Shown: piece by piece, positions 19,341-28,101 of the stretch | Position numbering within the stretch: position 1 is the first letter of the stretch | Layout: the number at the start of each line of letters is the position of its first letter | DNA from: Granulicella rosea | GTDB lineage: Bacteria > Acidobacteriota > Terriglobia > Terriglobales > Acidobacteriaceae | DNA: 64,000 nucleotides | Assembly (NCBI RefSeq): GCF_900188085.1 | Contig: NZ_FZOU01000003.1 | Span: forward strand, 1-64,000 | Reading direction: 5' to 3' | Position numbers and translations under genes: made by a program | Notes under the pieces: model-generated | Seen by the model: the letters and a program-made list of their open reading frames with translations, nothing else | What the model was told of the DNA's origin: nothing | Database searches by the model: none

Positions 19341-19871
19341 ATGCGAGAACACGATACAACCGAGGAAACGCTGGGCCAGCAGGCAGCGGGACGCAGGACC
19401 GGAACCCATGACCGCGGTCTGTTGCTGATCGGCATCTTCAAGGTGCTGAAGTCGCTGTTCTTCTTCTGCCTTGGCATCGGCGTCTTCCACCTGCTGCACA
19501 AAGACCTGTCGGATGAGGTGATGCGCGTCGCCACCGCGCTTCGGTTCGACACGGACGGCCGCTTCGTCAGCTTCATCCTCAGCAAGGTCAGCCTCGTCGA
19601 TGTACATCGCCTGCGGCAGATCGGCCTGTTCGACTTCGGCTACTCGGTCGTCGCGCTGGTCGAAGGCTACGGTCTCGTAACGGAGAAGGTATGGGCTGAA
19701 TACCTGACGCTGACGCTTACGGTCTGCTTCATGCCTTACGAGATCTATGAGTTGATTCGCAAGCCGAGCTGGCTCTGGTTCGGCCTGCTCCTCATCAACC
19801 TCGGCGTTCTGCTGTACCTGGTCTGGATGCTGCAGCGGAAGAAGACGCGGGTGGAGCAGGCGTCGGCGTAG
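19341..19871 (+). CDS. DUF2127 family membrane protein
   Basis: The 176-residue protein has four probable transmembrane helices. The opening RGLLLIGIFKVLKSLFFFCLGIGVFHLLHKDL, the middle GLFDFGYSVVALVEGYGLVTEKVWAEYLTL and the tail FMPYEIYELIRKPSWLWFGLLLINLGVLLYLVW are the three recognised blocks of DUF2127. Function is unknown in the family. ATG at 19341 is chosen over the longer frame from 19116 because GGAGG (19328-19332) lies eight bases upstream and the preceding codons do not look like this family. It is divergent from the fasciclin gene across a 239-base gap in which no other gene is visible. Confidence 0.85.
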   Translation: MREHDTTEETLGQQAAGRRTGTHDRGLLLIGIFKVLKSLFFFCLGIGVFHLLHKDLSDEVMRVATALRFDTDGRFVSFILSKVSLVDVHRLRQIGLFDFGYSVVALVEGYGLVTEKVWAEYLTLTLTVCFMPYEIYELIRKPSWLWFGLLLINLGVLLYLVWMLQRKKTRVEQASA

Positions 19872-19932
19872 TCCTTTCCCATGTATTGGATACGCAATTT
19901 CCACTGGTTTGTCGGGAAATACACAGGCGATG

Positions 19933-20065
19933 CATCTGGACTTTCGCTTTTACTTCGCTTACCAGATGTGGTTTCACTCAGCAAGTGATCAACTTGCCCT
20001 GAACCAACAGCCTCAACACTACCGGTAGTGCGATCCCAGTCAGCCAGCCCAACGGGCTGGTTTTT
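19933..20065 (+). ncRNA. Possible structured RNA ending in an intrinsic terminator
   Basis: The 402 bases between the DUF2127 gene and mraZ hold no gene, but the first part is full of inverted repeats. These are CATCTGG/CCAGATG (19933-19939, 19962-19968), GCAAGT/ACTTGC (19981-19997), the palindrome CACTACCGGTAGTG (20017-20030), and CCAGCCC-AAC-GGGCTGG followed by TTTTT (20044-20065), a textbook terminator. Either this is the long 3' end of the DUF2127 transcript or a small RNA gene. No known RNA family is recognised and no promoter is evident. Confidence 0.35.
20044..20065 (+). terminator. Intrinsic terminator upstream of the dcw cluster
   Basis: CCAGCCC and GGGCTGG form a 7-bp GC-rich stem with an AAC loop, followed by five T residues (20061-20065). 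It isolates the dcw cluster from upstream transcription. Confidence 0.85.
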
Positions 20066-20136
20066 CCACATTTTGCGCGAAGGAATCCTCGCTCTGTCTC
20101 AATTTAGTGCTGGACAGCGGGGGTAGCGCGCGAGAC

Positions 20137-20173
20137 GATGTGGTTGGAAGTGGTCAAAAGGGGAGCAAAGTGG
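20137..20173 (+). promoter_or_regulatory. Candidate MraZ operator: four boxes at 10-bp spacing
   Basis: Boxes GATGTGG (20137), GAAGTGG (20147), AAAGGGG (20157) and AAAGTGG (20167) recur exactly every 10 bases. They sit about 100 bases before mraZ. MraZ binds repeats of this kind (TGGG-type boxes with 10-bp periodicity in E. coli, AAAGTG-type in mollicutes) in its own promoter. Autoregulation of the cluster is therefore likely. Confidence 0.65.
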
Positions 20174-20273
20174 CTAAGAAATGCCCTCCGCTGACCAAAG
20201 TTTACGCTTCCCGGACCTCCCCAGTGTCCTCGATGTGCTGGCAAGTCTGGTTCTGCACCGGTAGAGGTTCAAA

Positions 20274-20714
20274 ATGTTCCGTGGCAATCACCCAACGCGC
20301 GTAGACGACAAGGGTCGGCTGAAGCTGCCGGCTGCGTTCAAGTCGCGTGTGGATGAACTCTACGGACCTCAGTTCTACATCACCAGCAAGGACGGCAAGC
20401 GGGCCGAGATCTATCCGTTGAAGGAATGGGAGTACATCGAGGAGAAGCTGGCGAAGATCCCCTCCATGAATCCCGCGAAGAAGAAGTTTCTGGACGTGAC
20501 GAACTACTACGGCCAGATGGTGGAGATGGACAACCAGGGCCGGCTGCTGCTGCCGCAGTTGCTCCGGGAGTCGGCTGCGATCACTGCGGAGGTGGTGGTC
20601 TTCGGCGCACAGACGTATCTCGAGGTCGTGAACCACGCCTCGATCAAGGCGGAGCTGGAAGCGGCGCCGCTGTCGGAAGCCGATTCGATCGCGCTCTCCG
20701 AGTTTGGACTGTAA
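20274..20714 (+). CDS. mraZ: Transcriptional regulator MraZ
   Basis: The 146-residue DNA-binding protein opens the dcw cluster. It has two AbrB/SpoVT-like swapped-hairpin halves: MFRGNHPTRVDDKGRLKLPAAFKS (residues 1-24) and the second DxxGR motif in VEMDNQGRLLLPQLLRE (about 85-101). MraZ forms ring oligomers and represses or adjusts its own operon. Length matches homologues. ATG at 20274 follows AGAGG. rsmH begins at the base after its stop codon, so the two are translationally linked. Confidence 0.95.
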   Translation: MFRGNHPTRVDDKGRLKLPAAFKSRVDELYGPQFYITSKDGKRAEIYPLKEWEYIEEKLAKIPSMNPAKKKFLDVTNYYGQMVEMDNQGRLLLPQLLRESAAITAEVVVFGAQTYLEVVNHASIKAELEAAPLSEADSIALSEFGL

Positions 20715-21662
20715 GTGGTGGACGAGAACGGTACGGTCAGTTTCACCCCCCAGGGGGAGCACATCGCAGAGGCAAAGCCAGCGCATGTGCCGGTTCTTTT
20801 AGATGAAGTTTTGGAGTACCTCAATGTGCGGTCGGGCGGCGTGTATGTCGACGCCACGCTCGGGCTGGCGGGACACACCTCGGCGATCGTTCGCCGGCTG
20901 GGCGCAAAGGGCAAGATGATCTGCTTCGATCGCGACCCGGAGGCGCTGGAGAAGGCGAAGGCAAGACTCGCCGAGGTCGCCCAGGAGCTGGGGGATGCGA
21001 TGCCGAAGATGGTGTTCGAGCCAAGGGCATTCTCGGAGGCGGCCCAGGCGATGAAGCCACGCAGCGTGGATGGTCTGCTGGCCGACTTCGGCGTCAGCAG
21101 CATGCAGCTCGACGAGGCGCACAGAGGTTTCAGTTTTCGGTCCGACGGACCGCTGGACATGCGGATGGATACGCGCAGCGGACTGACGGCCGAGCAAGTG
21201 GTAAATCAGTTTGGCGAAAACGAACTCGCCGATCTGATTTACGAATTCGGAGAGGAAAGGAGGTCGCGGAGAATCGCCAGAGCCTTGGTACGGGCCCGGC
21301 CGATTACGACGACAGCGGAGTTAGCTCGAATCGTATCGGCCGTGGCCCCATCCATGAAAGGCGACAAGATTCATCCGGCGACGAGAACCTTCCAGGCAAT
21401 CCGAATTCGCGTGAATGATGAGTTGGGAGAGATTCAATCGCTGCTCCAATGCGCGGGGTCTCTGTTGAAGCCGGCCGGAAGACTGGTGCTGATCAGCTTC
21501 CACTCGTTGGAAGACCGGCTGGTCAAAGATGCGTTCAAGGCAGCCAAGGACGCGAAGGTGATGGAAACCCTGACGAAGAAGCCGGTTGTGGCTTCGGAGC
21601 AGGAATCACTGAGAAATCCAAGGTCGCGCAGCGCCAAGTTACGGGCTGCCGAGAAGCTCTAA
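20715..21662 (+). CDS. rsmH: 16S rRNA (cytosine(1402)-N4)-methyltransferase
   Basis: The 315-residue enzyme uses S-adenosylmethionine to methylate N4 of C1402 in the ribosomal P site. Signatures are HVPVLLDEVLEYL, the SAM motif YVDATLGLAGHT, MICFDRDPEAL, the LLADFGVSSMQLDEAHRGFSFRSDGPLDMRMD block, and LVLISFHSLEDRLVKDAF near the C-terminus. Length is typical. GTG at 20715 directly follows the mraZ stop; a second GTG at 20718 could also serve. The C-terminal NPRSRSAKLRAAEKL is the usual ending. Confidence 0.96.
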   Translation: MVDENGTVSFTPQGEHIAEAKPAHVPVLLDEVLEYLNVRSGGVYVDATLGLAGHTSAIVRRLGAKGKMICFDRDPEALEKAKARLAEVAQELGDAMPKMVFEPRAFSEAAQAMKPRSVDGLLADFGVSSMQLDEAHRGFSFRSDGPLDMRMDTRSGLTAEQVVNQFGENELADLIYEFGEERRSRRIARALVRARPITTTAELARIVSAVAPSMKGDKIHPATRTFQAIRIRVNDELGEIQSLLQCAGSLLKPAGRLVLISFHSLEDRLVKDAFKAAKDAKVMETLTKKPVVASEQESLRNPRSRSAKLRAAEKL

Positions 21663-21870
21663 AGTTTAGACGTACTGTTTACTGCACCGTTACTAGTGCA
21701 ACGGTGCATACACAGACGCAACAGATCGGGCCGGGGTTGTCCCACCTTCTTTCAGGCGAAAGACAACTTTGCACCACCCATCCCATCCCCCATAGCGATC
21801 CCGGCCCGGATCGTCTTCGAACACGAAGAGGGGATGGCGATTCAAGTTTCAGCAGCAAGGGGACACGGCA

Positions 21871-22398
21871 ATGGCGACGATGATGGCAGGCATGGACATG
21901 ACGGTTGCAGCTCCCCGCAAGGTATCGCGGACGCGTGCGGAGTCGCTGGCGGAGCGTAACCGCGAGCTGTTCGAACTGCAGCACCGCGCACGCCGCGGCC
22001 CGACGCCCGAGGTCTTCTTCACCAAGCACCTCGACAACAGCCGCATCGTCAAGCAGGACGACCCCGAGCGCCGCAAGGAGATGCGCTCGTTCGCGGTCGC
22101 GATGACGGTCCTGTTCGCGCTCGTGATGGTGTTCGTGTGGCAGCACTTCTCGGCCATCGAGATCGGCTACAAGATCGAAGCGCAGAAGACGCAGGTGGAG
22201 CAGTTGCGCGAAGAGAATCGCCAGCTTCGCCTGAACGAGGCGCAGCTTACCGATCCGGGCCGCATCGACAAGATCGCCAAACAGCTTGGGCTGGATCAGC
22301 CGCAGCCCGGTCAGGTCGTCCGTACCGATGGCATGGACGCCAATGCGCCGGCTTCGGTGGCAGAGGTCAGCACGCCTGCTCCGGCGAATGTGAATTAG
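21871..22398 (+). CDS. ftsL: Cell division protein FtsL-like
   Basis: The 175-residue bitopic protein fits FtsL by position (rsmH-ftsL-ftsI) and layout: a cytoplasmic N-terminus of about 70 residues, one transmembrane helix (about 73-92), then a short leucine-zipper-like coiled coil (about 95-125, EAQKTQVEQLREENRQLRLNEA), and DPGRIDKIAKQLGL, a motif shared by FtsL/FtsB proteins. It would bridge FtsB/FtsQ to the FtsW-FtsI synthase. The N-terminal tail is longer than in E. coli. ATG at 21871 follows AGGGGA. A 208-base gap separates it from rsmH. Confidence 0.82.
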   Translation: MATMMAGMDMTVAAPRKVSRTRAESLAERNRELFELQHRARRGPTPEVFFTKHLDNSRIVKQDDPERRKEMRSFAVAMTVLFALVMVFVWQHFSAIEIGYKIEAQKTQVEQLREENRQLRLNEAQLTDPGRIDKIAKQLGLDQPQPGQVVRTDGMDANAPASVAEVSTPAPANVN

Positions 22399-22432
22399 GT
22401 TTCTGTCGTCTTTGGCTCGCAAAAGAGCTGGC

Positions 22433-22526
22433 CATCCTGAGCGAAGCGAAGGACCTGTGTCTCGCTCGGGCCGGGTTATAGCTTCAAACGAAGTACGCAA
22501 GCAGGTCCTTCGCCACACTCAGGATG
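22433..22526. repeat. Large inverted repeat upstream of ftsI (dispersed repeat family 1)
   Basis: Left arm 22433-22457 begins CATCCTGAGCGAAGCGAAGG; right arm 22502-22526 is its near-complete reverse complement, ending CTCAGGATG. The phrase AGGTCCTTCG...AGGATGACA links it to related elements near 26.55, 31.5, 35.15 and 39.2 kb. All are intergenic. Confidence 0.75.
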
Positions 22527-22585
22527 ACAGGCACTTTTTTGCCGGGACATTCTGAAAACCAGAACATCAACTCAGGGATCACACC

Positions 22586-24904
22586 ATGAACTACCAGGCG
22601 CCACGACAGACGTTGACCGCTCCCATCCGGAGAAAGCGGTTCACGTACGTGGCGCTTTTTTTCTGCATCTGGGTGATTGCGCTGGCCAGCCGGCTGACGT
22701 GGCTGCAGGTCTTTCAGCACAAGGTCTGGGTGGATCGCGCGATGCGGCAGCAGCAGGCGGGCTTCGAGGTCGCTCCGCGTCGCGGCGTCTTGTACGACCG
22801 CAACCTGCGCGAGCTGGCCATGACCGTGCTGGTCGACTCGGTCTACGCGGTGCCGAGCGAACTGGGGGAGAACCGCCAGAGCGCGGCCGAGATGCTCTCG
22901 CGCATCGTCCACACCGATCCGCAGGACAACTTTACGTCGGAGCACCAGATGCTGGCGCGCTTCAACGCCTCGCGCGGCTTCGCCTGGGTGGGACGACGGC
23001 TCGACCCGCAGACGGCCGACCGCATTCGCGAGCTGAACCTGAAGGGCGTTTACTTCCAGAAGGAGTTCAAGCGCTTCTACCCGAACCAGGAGCTCGCCGC
23101 GCAGGTGCTGGGCTACGTCGGCACGGACGACACCGGTCTGGGTGGGCTCGAGCGGCAGTTCGACGACGACATGCATGGCGTTCCCGGCCACATGCTGACT
23201 GCGCTCGACGCCAAGCGGCATCGCCTCGGCAGCGAGGTGAACGAGCCGCAGCCGGGCGAGAATCTCGTCCTGACCATCGACGCCAATATTCAGTACATGG
23301 CCGAGCGCGCGCTCGATGAGCAGATGGCTAAGGTCAAAGCCCTTCACGGAACGGTCGTCGTGCAGGATCCGCATACGGGCAATATCCTTGCGCTGGCCGT
23401 CTCGCCGCGCTTCAATCCGAACGACTCGAAGCACATGGACGCAGGCTCGCTTGAAAACCTTGCCGTCAGCGACGTCTACGAGCCGGGTTCGACCTTCAAG
23501 CTGGTGACCTACTCCGCCGCGCTCGACGCCGCCGGCGTGAAGCCGACCGACATCGTCGACTGCCAGGGCGGCGTGATGACCATGTACGGCCGCACCTTCC
23601 ACGACGACAAGTCCGATCACTTCGGCCGCGTGACGGTGCAGTTCGCGCTCGAGCATTCGAGCGACGTCGGCGCGGCCAAGATGGCCATGAAGGTCGGCAA
23701 CCAGAAGTTTTACGACTACATGCGCGGCTTCGGCTTCGGCGACCGCTCGGGCATCGAGCTGCCCAGCGAGACGCGCGGGCTGCTGCGTGCGCCGCGCAAG
23801 TGGGGCGCGACGAGCATTCTTTCGCTGTCCATCGGGCAGGAGGTCGGCGTGACGCCGGTGCAGCTTTCGACCATGGTGAGCACCATCGCCAACGGAGGCA
23901 TCTACATGCCGCCGCACGTGCTGCTGAAGTCCACCGACGAGATGAAGGGCGACCCGCGCCTGGCGCCGATGCCGTTCCACCCGACCAGCCAGTTGCCGGA
24001 CAAGCTGCCCGAGGGCTCGCGCCGCGTCATCAAGGAAGAGACCTCGGCAACCATGCGCATGATGATGCGCGGCATCGTCGACGAGGGCACCGGATCGCAG
24101 GCCAAGCTGAACGGCTACAGCGCCGGCGGCAAGACCGGTACGGCGCAGAAGATCGACGTCGCGACCCACACGTACAGCCACACCAAGCTGGTCGCCAGCT
24201 TCGCCGGCATGGCGCCGGTCTCGAACCCGGCGATTACGGTTGCGGTGGTGATCGACACGCCGACGGTCGGCACGGGCTACGGCGGAACGGTTTCGGCGCC
24301 GGTCTTCGCGGAGGTCGCGCAGCAGGTGCTTGAATATCTCGGCGTGCCGCACGACATGCCGCTGAAGACCAAGAAGCAGATGCAGCAACAGCAGACGGTC
24401 GAGATCGCCGCGCTGGACGACGAGCCGAAGGACAACGGCGCGGACCTGAATGCGATGTTCGCCGACGTGAACAACCTGCCGGCGGACGACCCGCTTCGCG
24501 CGACGGTGGATGTGAATCCGACCGCACCGGCGCAGACCGCGTCGGTCGAAAAGAAGCAGACGGGTGTGCTGGGCCTGCTTCCGGAGAAGGTGCTGGCCGC
24601 GTTCCAGGCCAACGGCGGCAGCTCGATCATGCCGGACTCCATCGTGCCGAAGGCGCCGCTGGCCGCGCCGAAGATCGCTCCGCTGGCGGTGGCGCGCGCA
24701 GGTGGCGGCGTGGTGGTGGACGCCGGACAACGCGTCGCTGTGCCGGTCTTCCTGGGTCTGCCGCTGCGAGGCGTCATCGAGCACGCGGATGCTGCCGGAC
24801 TGCGTGTGCAGCCGGTCGGCAGCGGGCTGGCGACGGAGCAGGTTCCGGCGGCTGGAACGATGGTGCCGGTCGGGACCGAGGTTGTGGTGCGCTTCGCGCG
24901 GTAG
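22586..24904 (+). CDS. ftsI: Septal class B penicillin-binding protein (FtsI/PBP3) with PASTA domain
   Basis: The 772-residue inner-membrane transpeptidase crosslinks septal peptidoglycan. It has a single N-terminal helix (about 20-38), a pedestal beginning RRGVLYDRNLRELA, and the transpeptidase motifs: S302xxK305 in EPGSTFKL, S358-S-D360 in EHSSDVG, and K516TG in GGKTGTAQ. The second motif is SxD rather than the common SxN, as also seen in some PBP2 enzymes. The C-terminal ~65 residues (FLGLPLRGVIEHADAAGLRVQPVGSG) form one PASTA domain, which binds muropeptide or beta-lactam in other proteins. It follows ftsL after a repeat-bearing gap. Confidence 0.95.
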   Translation: MNYQAPRQTLTAPIRRKRFTYVALFFCIWVIALASRLTWLQVFQHKVWVDRAMRQQQAGFEVAPRRGVLYDRNLRELAMTVLVDSVYAVPSELGENRQSAAEMLSRIVHTDPQDNFTSEHQMLARFNASRGFAWVGRRLDPQTADRIRELNLKGVYFQKEFKRFYPNQELAAQVLGYVGTDDTGLGGLERQFDDDMHGVPGHMLTALDAKRHRLGSEVNEPQPGENLVLTIDANIQYMAERALDEQMAKVKALHGTVVVQDPHTGNILALAVSPRFNPNDSKHMDAGSLENLAVSDVYEPGSTFKLVTYSAALDAAGVKPTDIVDCQGGVMTMYGRTFHDDKSDHFGRVTVQFALEHSSDVGAAKMAMKVGNQKFYDYMRGFGFGDRSGIELPSETRGLLRAPRKWGATSILSLSIGQEVGVTPVQLSTMVSTIANGGIYMPPHVLLKSTDEMKGDPRLAPMPFHPTSQLPDKLPEGSRRVIKEETSATMRMMMRGIVDEGTGSQAKLNGYSAGGKTGTAQKIDVATHTYSHTKLVASFAGMAPVSNPAITVAVVIDTPTVGTGYGGTVSAPVFAEVAQQVLEYLGVPHDMPLKTKKQMQQQQTVEIAALDDEPKDNGADLNAMFADVNNLPADDPLRATVDVNPTAPAQTASVEKKQTGVLGLLPEKVLAAFQANGGSSIMPDSIVPKAPLAAPKIAPLAVARAGGGVVVDAGQRVAVPVFLGLPLRGVIEHADAAGLRVQPVGSGLATEQVPAAGTMVPVGTEVVVRFAR

Positions 24905-24949
24905 GTGATCGTAGGGCGCACGCTTCGATCCGCGGATTAGAATGCTGAG

Positions 24950-26434
24950 ATGCAGATGGATGAGGCTTTACGCGGGGTTGAGGTTTCGGCTGATCGCACC
25001 CGGACGGCGGTGGACGTGACGGGAGTGCAGTACGATTCGCGCCGGGTCCAGCCGGGCGATGTCTTCGTCGCGATGCGCGGAGAGTCCACAGACGGGAACC
25101 GGTACATTGACGCGGCGCTGGAACGGGGTGCACGCGCGATCGTGACCGATTCACCCGGGACCTGGGAGCTGCGTACACAAAGACAGAATGTTCCCATGTG
25201 GCGCGTCGACAACGGTCGCCGCGCGCTCGCCGGTATCAGTGCGAATCTCTTCGGACACCCAGAACAAAAGCTCAAAGTCAGCGCCGTCACCGGCACCAAT
25301 GGCAAGACGACGACGGCCTTCCTGCTCGAACAGATGCTGCGGTCGGTCCATCGGCGATGCGTGCTGATCGGGACGATAGAAACGCATATCGGCGACGAGG
25401 TGCGGGCGAGCGAGCACACCACGCCCGAGTCGCGCGACCTGCTGGCGCTCTTCGCCGATGGCGTAAGGGCGGGCGCGACCGAGGCGGTGATGGAGATGTC
25501 CTCGCATGCGCTCGAGCAGGAGCGCGTCTGGGGCGTGCCGGTCGATGTGGCGATGTTTACGAATCTCACGCAGGATCACCTGGACTACCACCGGACGATG
25601 GACGCGTATTTCGCGGCCAAGGCGCGGCTGTTTGCGGGCGTTGGCGCGCCGCCGCCGCGCGTCGCCGTGGTGAACGAGGATGACGACGCAGGCGGCGTGC
25701 GCCTGCTCGCGAGCAAGCTGCCGTCACAGGTGATGACCTATGGGCTGGACCTCGGCGAGTATCGTGCCGAGCGGGTGAAGCTCGCCGCTGGACGGACGGA
25801 GTTTCACTGGAAGACTCCTGGCGGCAACGTACACATCGTCTCGCCGCTGACGGGCCGGGTGAACGTGTATAACCTTCTGGCGGCCGGATGCGCGGCGCTG
25901 GCGCGTGGGCTGACGCTGGCGCAGATCGCGTCTGCCGCGTCGAAGCTGCGGCAGGTTCCGGGCCGGTTTCAGACTGTGCCGAACACGCTTGGCTTCACGG
26001 TGGTCGTCGACTACGCGCATACGGACGACGCGCTGCGCAACCTGATCGCGCTGGCCCGCGAACTCGCCGGCCCGGGCCGCGTCATCACGCTCTTCGGCTG
26101 CGGCGGAGATCGCGACAAGACCAAGCGTCCGAAGATGGGCCGCGCGGCGGCGGAGGGCAGCGACCTCGTCATTCTGACCAGCGACAACCCTCGCACGGAA
26201 GATCCTGCCACGATCCTCGACGAGGCGTACAGCGGCGTGATGGAGGTGGGGACGACCTGTATTGTCGAGGAGGATCGCGCGGGCGCCATCGAGATCGCGC
26301 TACGCGCGGCCGAGGCGGGCGACATCGTGCTGCTGGCGGGCAAAGGCCATGAGAAGGTGCAAATTTTGAAGGATGGGACGGTTCCGTTCGACGATGTGGC
26401 GGTAGCGGCTGGGGTGCTGGCGGAGCTGTCTTAG
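24950..26434 (+). CDS. murE: UDP-N-acetylmuramoyl-tripeptide synthetase, meso-DAP adding
   Basis: The 494-residue cytosolic ligase adds the third stem-peptide residue to UDP-MurNAc-L-Ala-D-Glu. The ATP loop is TGTNGKTTTAFLLEQ (about 113-127), followed by the Mur signature TTPES, EMSSHALEQ, and FTNLTQDHLDYH. In the C-terminal domain, TSDNPRTEDP contains DNPR, the motif that selects meso-diaminopimelate over lysine, so the organism makes DAP-type peptidoglycan. VLLAGKGHEKVQ is the usual final motif. Length is normal. The start ATG at 24950 lies 45 bases after ftsI. Confidence 0.96.
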   Translation: MQMDEALRGVEVSADRTRTAVDVTGVQYDSRRVQPGDVFVAMRGESTDGNRYIDAALERGARAIVTDSPGTWELRTQRQNVPMWRVDNGRRALAGISANLFGHPEQKLKVSAVTGTNGKTTTAFLLEQMLRSVHRRCVLIGTIETHIGDEVRASEHTTPESRDLLALFADGVRAGATEAVMEMSSHALEQERVWGVPVDVAMFTNLTQDHLDYHRTMDAYFAAKARLFAGVGAPPPRVAVVNEDDDAGGVRLLASKLPSQVMTYGLDLGEYRAERVKLAAGRTEFHWKTPGGNVHIVSPLTGRVNVYNLLAAGCAALARGLTLAQIASAASKLRQVPGRFQTVPNTLGFTVVVDYAHTDDALRNLIALARELAGPGRVITLFGCGGDRDKTKRPKMGRAAAEGSDLVILTSDNPRTEDPATILDEAYSGVMEVGTTCIVEEDRAGAIEIALRAAEAGDIVLLAGKGHEKVQILKDGTVPFDDVAVAAGVLAELS

Positions 26435-26454
26435 AGTGTTGACGTTTTGTTAAG

Positions 26455-26506
26455 GGCACGGCTTCAGCCGTGCCGTGTACATTGCGGGGAGTGCGGCTTT
26501 AGCCGC
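26455..26506. repeat. Two GGCTTCAGCC-type hairpins after murE (repeat family 2, copy 2)
   Basis: GGCACGGCT-TC-AGCCGTGCC (26455-26474) is a perfect hairpin. GCGGCT-TT-AGCCGC (26493-26506) follows. Their cores match the hairpins at 6825-6856 and 57285-57303. Confidence 0.65.
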
Positions 26507-26551
26507 TGAGGTACGCTTTGTGACTGGTGAACATAAGAACTGAAGGCAGTA

Positions 26552-26640
26552 GCAGGTCCTCTTCGAGGATGACAAACAAGAAAAGCGACAGCAAATGCAA
26601 GAGCCAATACGGGGGTTCTTCGCTTCGCTCAGAATGACGA
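26552..26640. repeat. Dispersed repeat family 1, paired elements upstream of murF
   Basis: GCAGGTCCTCTTCGAGGATGACAA (from 26552) and GGGTTCTTCGCTTCGCTCAG...ATGACGA (26613-26640) are two diverged units of the element seen before ftsI. Each can fold into a short hairpin. Confidence 0.65.
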
Positions 26641-26674
26641 GCGTTTGTGACGCAAACAAAGCGGAGAGATATAC

Positions 26675-28066
26675 ATGAAGCTGACGCTGGGACAAATCGC
26701 AGACTGGATTCACGCCGAGGGCGACTTCACCACGAGCCTCGAAGCCGTCGGCTACTCGATCGATTCGCGCACCATCGGCGCGGGCGAGCTTTTCTTCGCC
26801 GTCACCGGGGAGAAGATGGACGGCCACGACTATGTAGAGGCGGCGTTCGCGAATGGCGCGGTCGCGGCCGTCGTCAGCAACCGCTGGCTCGCGCCGGACA
26901 CGCTCGACCCCTGCCGGCTGCTCTACGTGCCCGAGGGCGAGGACTGCGTGCTCGCCGCGATGCAGACGCTGGCGAATCGCGTTCGCCGCGCATGGGGCAA
27001 GCGGGTGATCGGCGTCACCGGCTCGGCGGGCAAGACGACGACCAAGGAGTGCGTCGCGACCGTGCTGGCTGCTCAGTTCAACGTGCTGAGGTCGGCGGGG
27101 AATCTGAACAACCACTTCGGCGTGCCGCTGCAACTGCTGCGGCTGGAGCCGGAGCACGAGGTCGCCGTGATCGAGATGGGCATGAACCATGCGGGCGAGA
27201 TCGCGCGGCTGGCGCAGATCGCCGAGCCCGACTGGGCCGTTGTCTCGAACGTCGCGGCGGTGCATCTGGAGTTCTTTCCCGAAGGCATCGCGGGCATCGC
27301 AAAGGCGAAGTACGAGCTGGTGGAGTCGCTGCCCGCCGAGGGCGTCGCCTTCCTGAACGCGGACGACCGCTTTGTCGCGGCCTTTGCGCGCGGACTGGGC
27401 GAGCGGGCCGTCCTCTACGGCTTCGGCCTGGATGCGCAGGTGCGCGCGGTCAATATCGAGGAGCGTGGGCTGGATGGGACGGACTTCGACCTGTCCATCG
27501 GTACGCCAGGGGAATATGACCGGGACTGGCCCGTGTCGCTGCGTCTGCCGGGGCGGCACAATGTGATGAACGCGCTGGCCGCCACCGCGGTGGGGCTGCG
27601 CAGCGGCCTTGATCGGGCGACGATGGTCGGCGCGCTCGAGAGCATGCGGCCGGGCGAGAAGCGTGGCAACATGATCGAGTGGCGCGGCGCGCAGATCGTC
27701 AACGATACCTATAATTCCAACCCTTCGGCGTTGAACTCGATGGTCGAGGCGCTGCGCCGGACCGAGGCCACGCGGCGGATCGTGGTCGCGGGCGAGATGC
27801 TGGAGCTAGGCCCGGACGCGGCTTCGCTGCACGCCGACTGCGGACGCAAGATGGCTGGGCTGGACGTCGTGATCGGCGTGCGTGGACACGCACATGACCT
27901 CGTCCTGGGCGCGGCGGAGGCTGGCGTGCCGACGGCGTTCGTCGACACCCCGGCAGAGGCCGGCGCGTGGCTGGCCGCCAACCTGCGGGCTGGCGACGCG
28001 GTGCTGTTGAAGGCCTCGCGGGGCGTGCGGCTGGAGGGCGCGCTGGCGGTTTTGGAGACGCATTGA
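26675..28066 (+). CDS. murF: UDP-N-acetylmuramoyl-tripeptide--D-alanyl-D-alanine ligase
   Basis: The 463-residue ligase adds D-Ala-D-Ala to finish the UDP-MurNAc-pentapeptide. It has the N-terminal DSRTIGAGELFFAVTGEKMDGHDYV segment, the ATP loop GVTGSAGKTTTKECVA (about 111-126), NLNNHFGVPLQLL, EMGMNHAGEIARLAQIAEPD and the C-terminal NDTYNSNPSALNSMVEAL, all typical of MurF. Length is normal. ATG at 26675 follows GGAGAG. The 240-base gap before it holds repeats of both families, so murF may have its own promoter rather than being coupled to murE. Confidence 0.95.
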   Translation: MKLTLGQIADWIHAEGDFTTSLEAVGYSIDSRTIGAGELFFAVTGEKMDGHDYVEAAFANGAVAAVVSNRWLAPDTLDPCRLLYVPEGEDCVLAAMQTLANRVRRAWGKRVIGVTGSAGKTTTKECVATVLAAQFNVLRSAGNLNNHFGVPLQLLRLEPEHEVAVIEMGMNHAGEIARLAQIAEPDWAVVSNVAAVHLEFFPEGIAGIAKAKYELVESLPAEGVAFLNADDRFVAAFARGLGERAVLYGFGLDAQVRAVNIEERGLDGTDFDLSIGTPGEYDRDWPVSLRLPGRHNVMNALAATAVGLRSGLDRATMVGALESMRPGEKRGNMIEWRGAQIVNDTYNSNPSALNSMVEALRRTEATRRIVVAGEMLELGPDAASLHADCGRKMAGLDVVIGVRGHAHDLVLGAAEAGVPTAFVDTPAEAGAWLAANLRAGDAVLLKASRGVRLEGALAVLETH

Positions 28067-28101
28067 GATCGCCGCTTCAAGAATCTGCATCCTAGTTCGT
28101 C

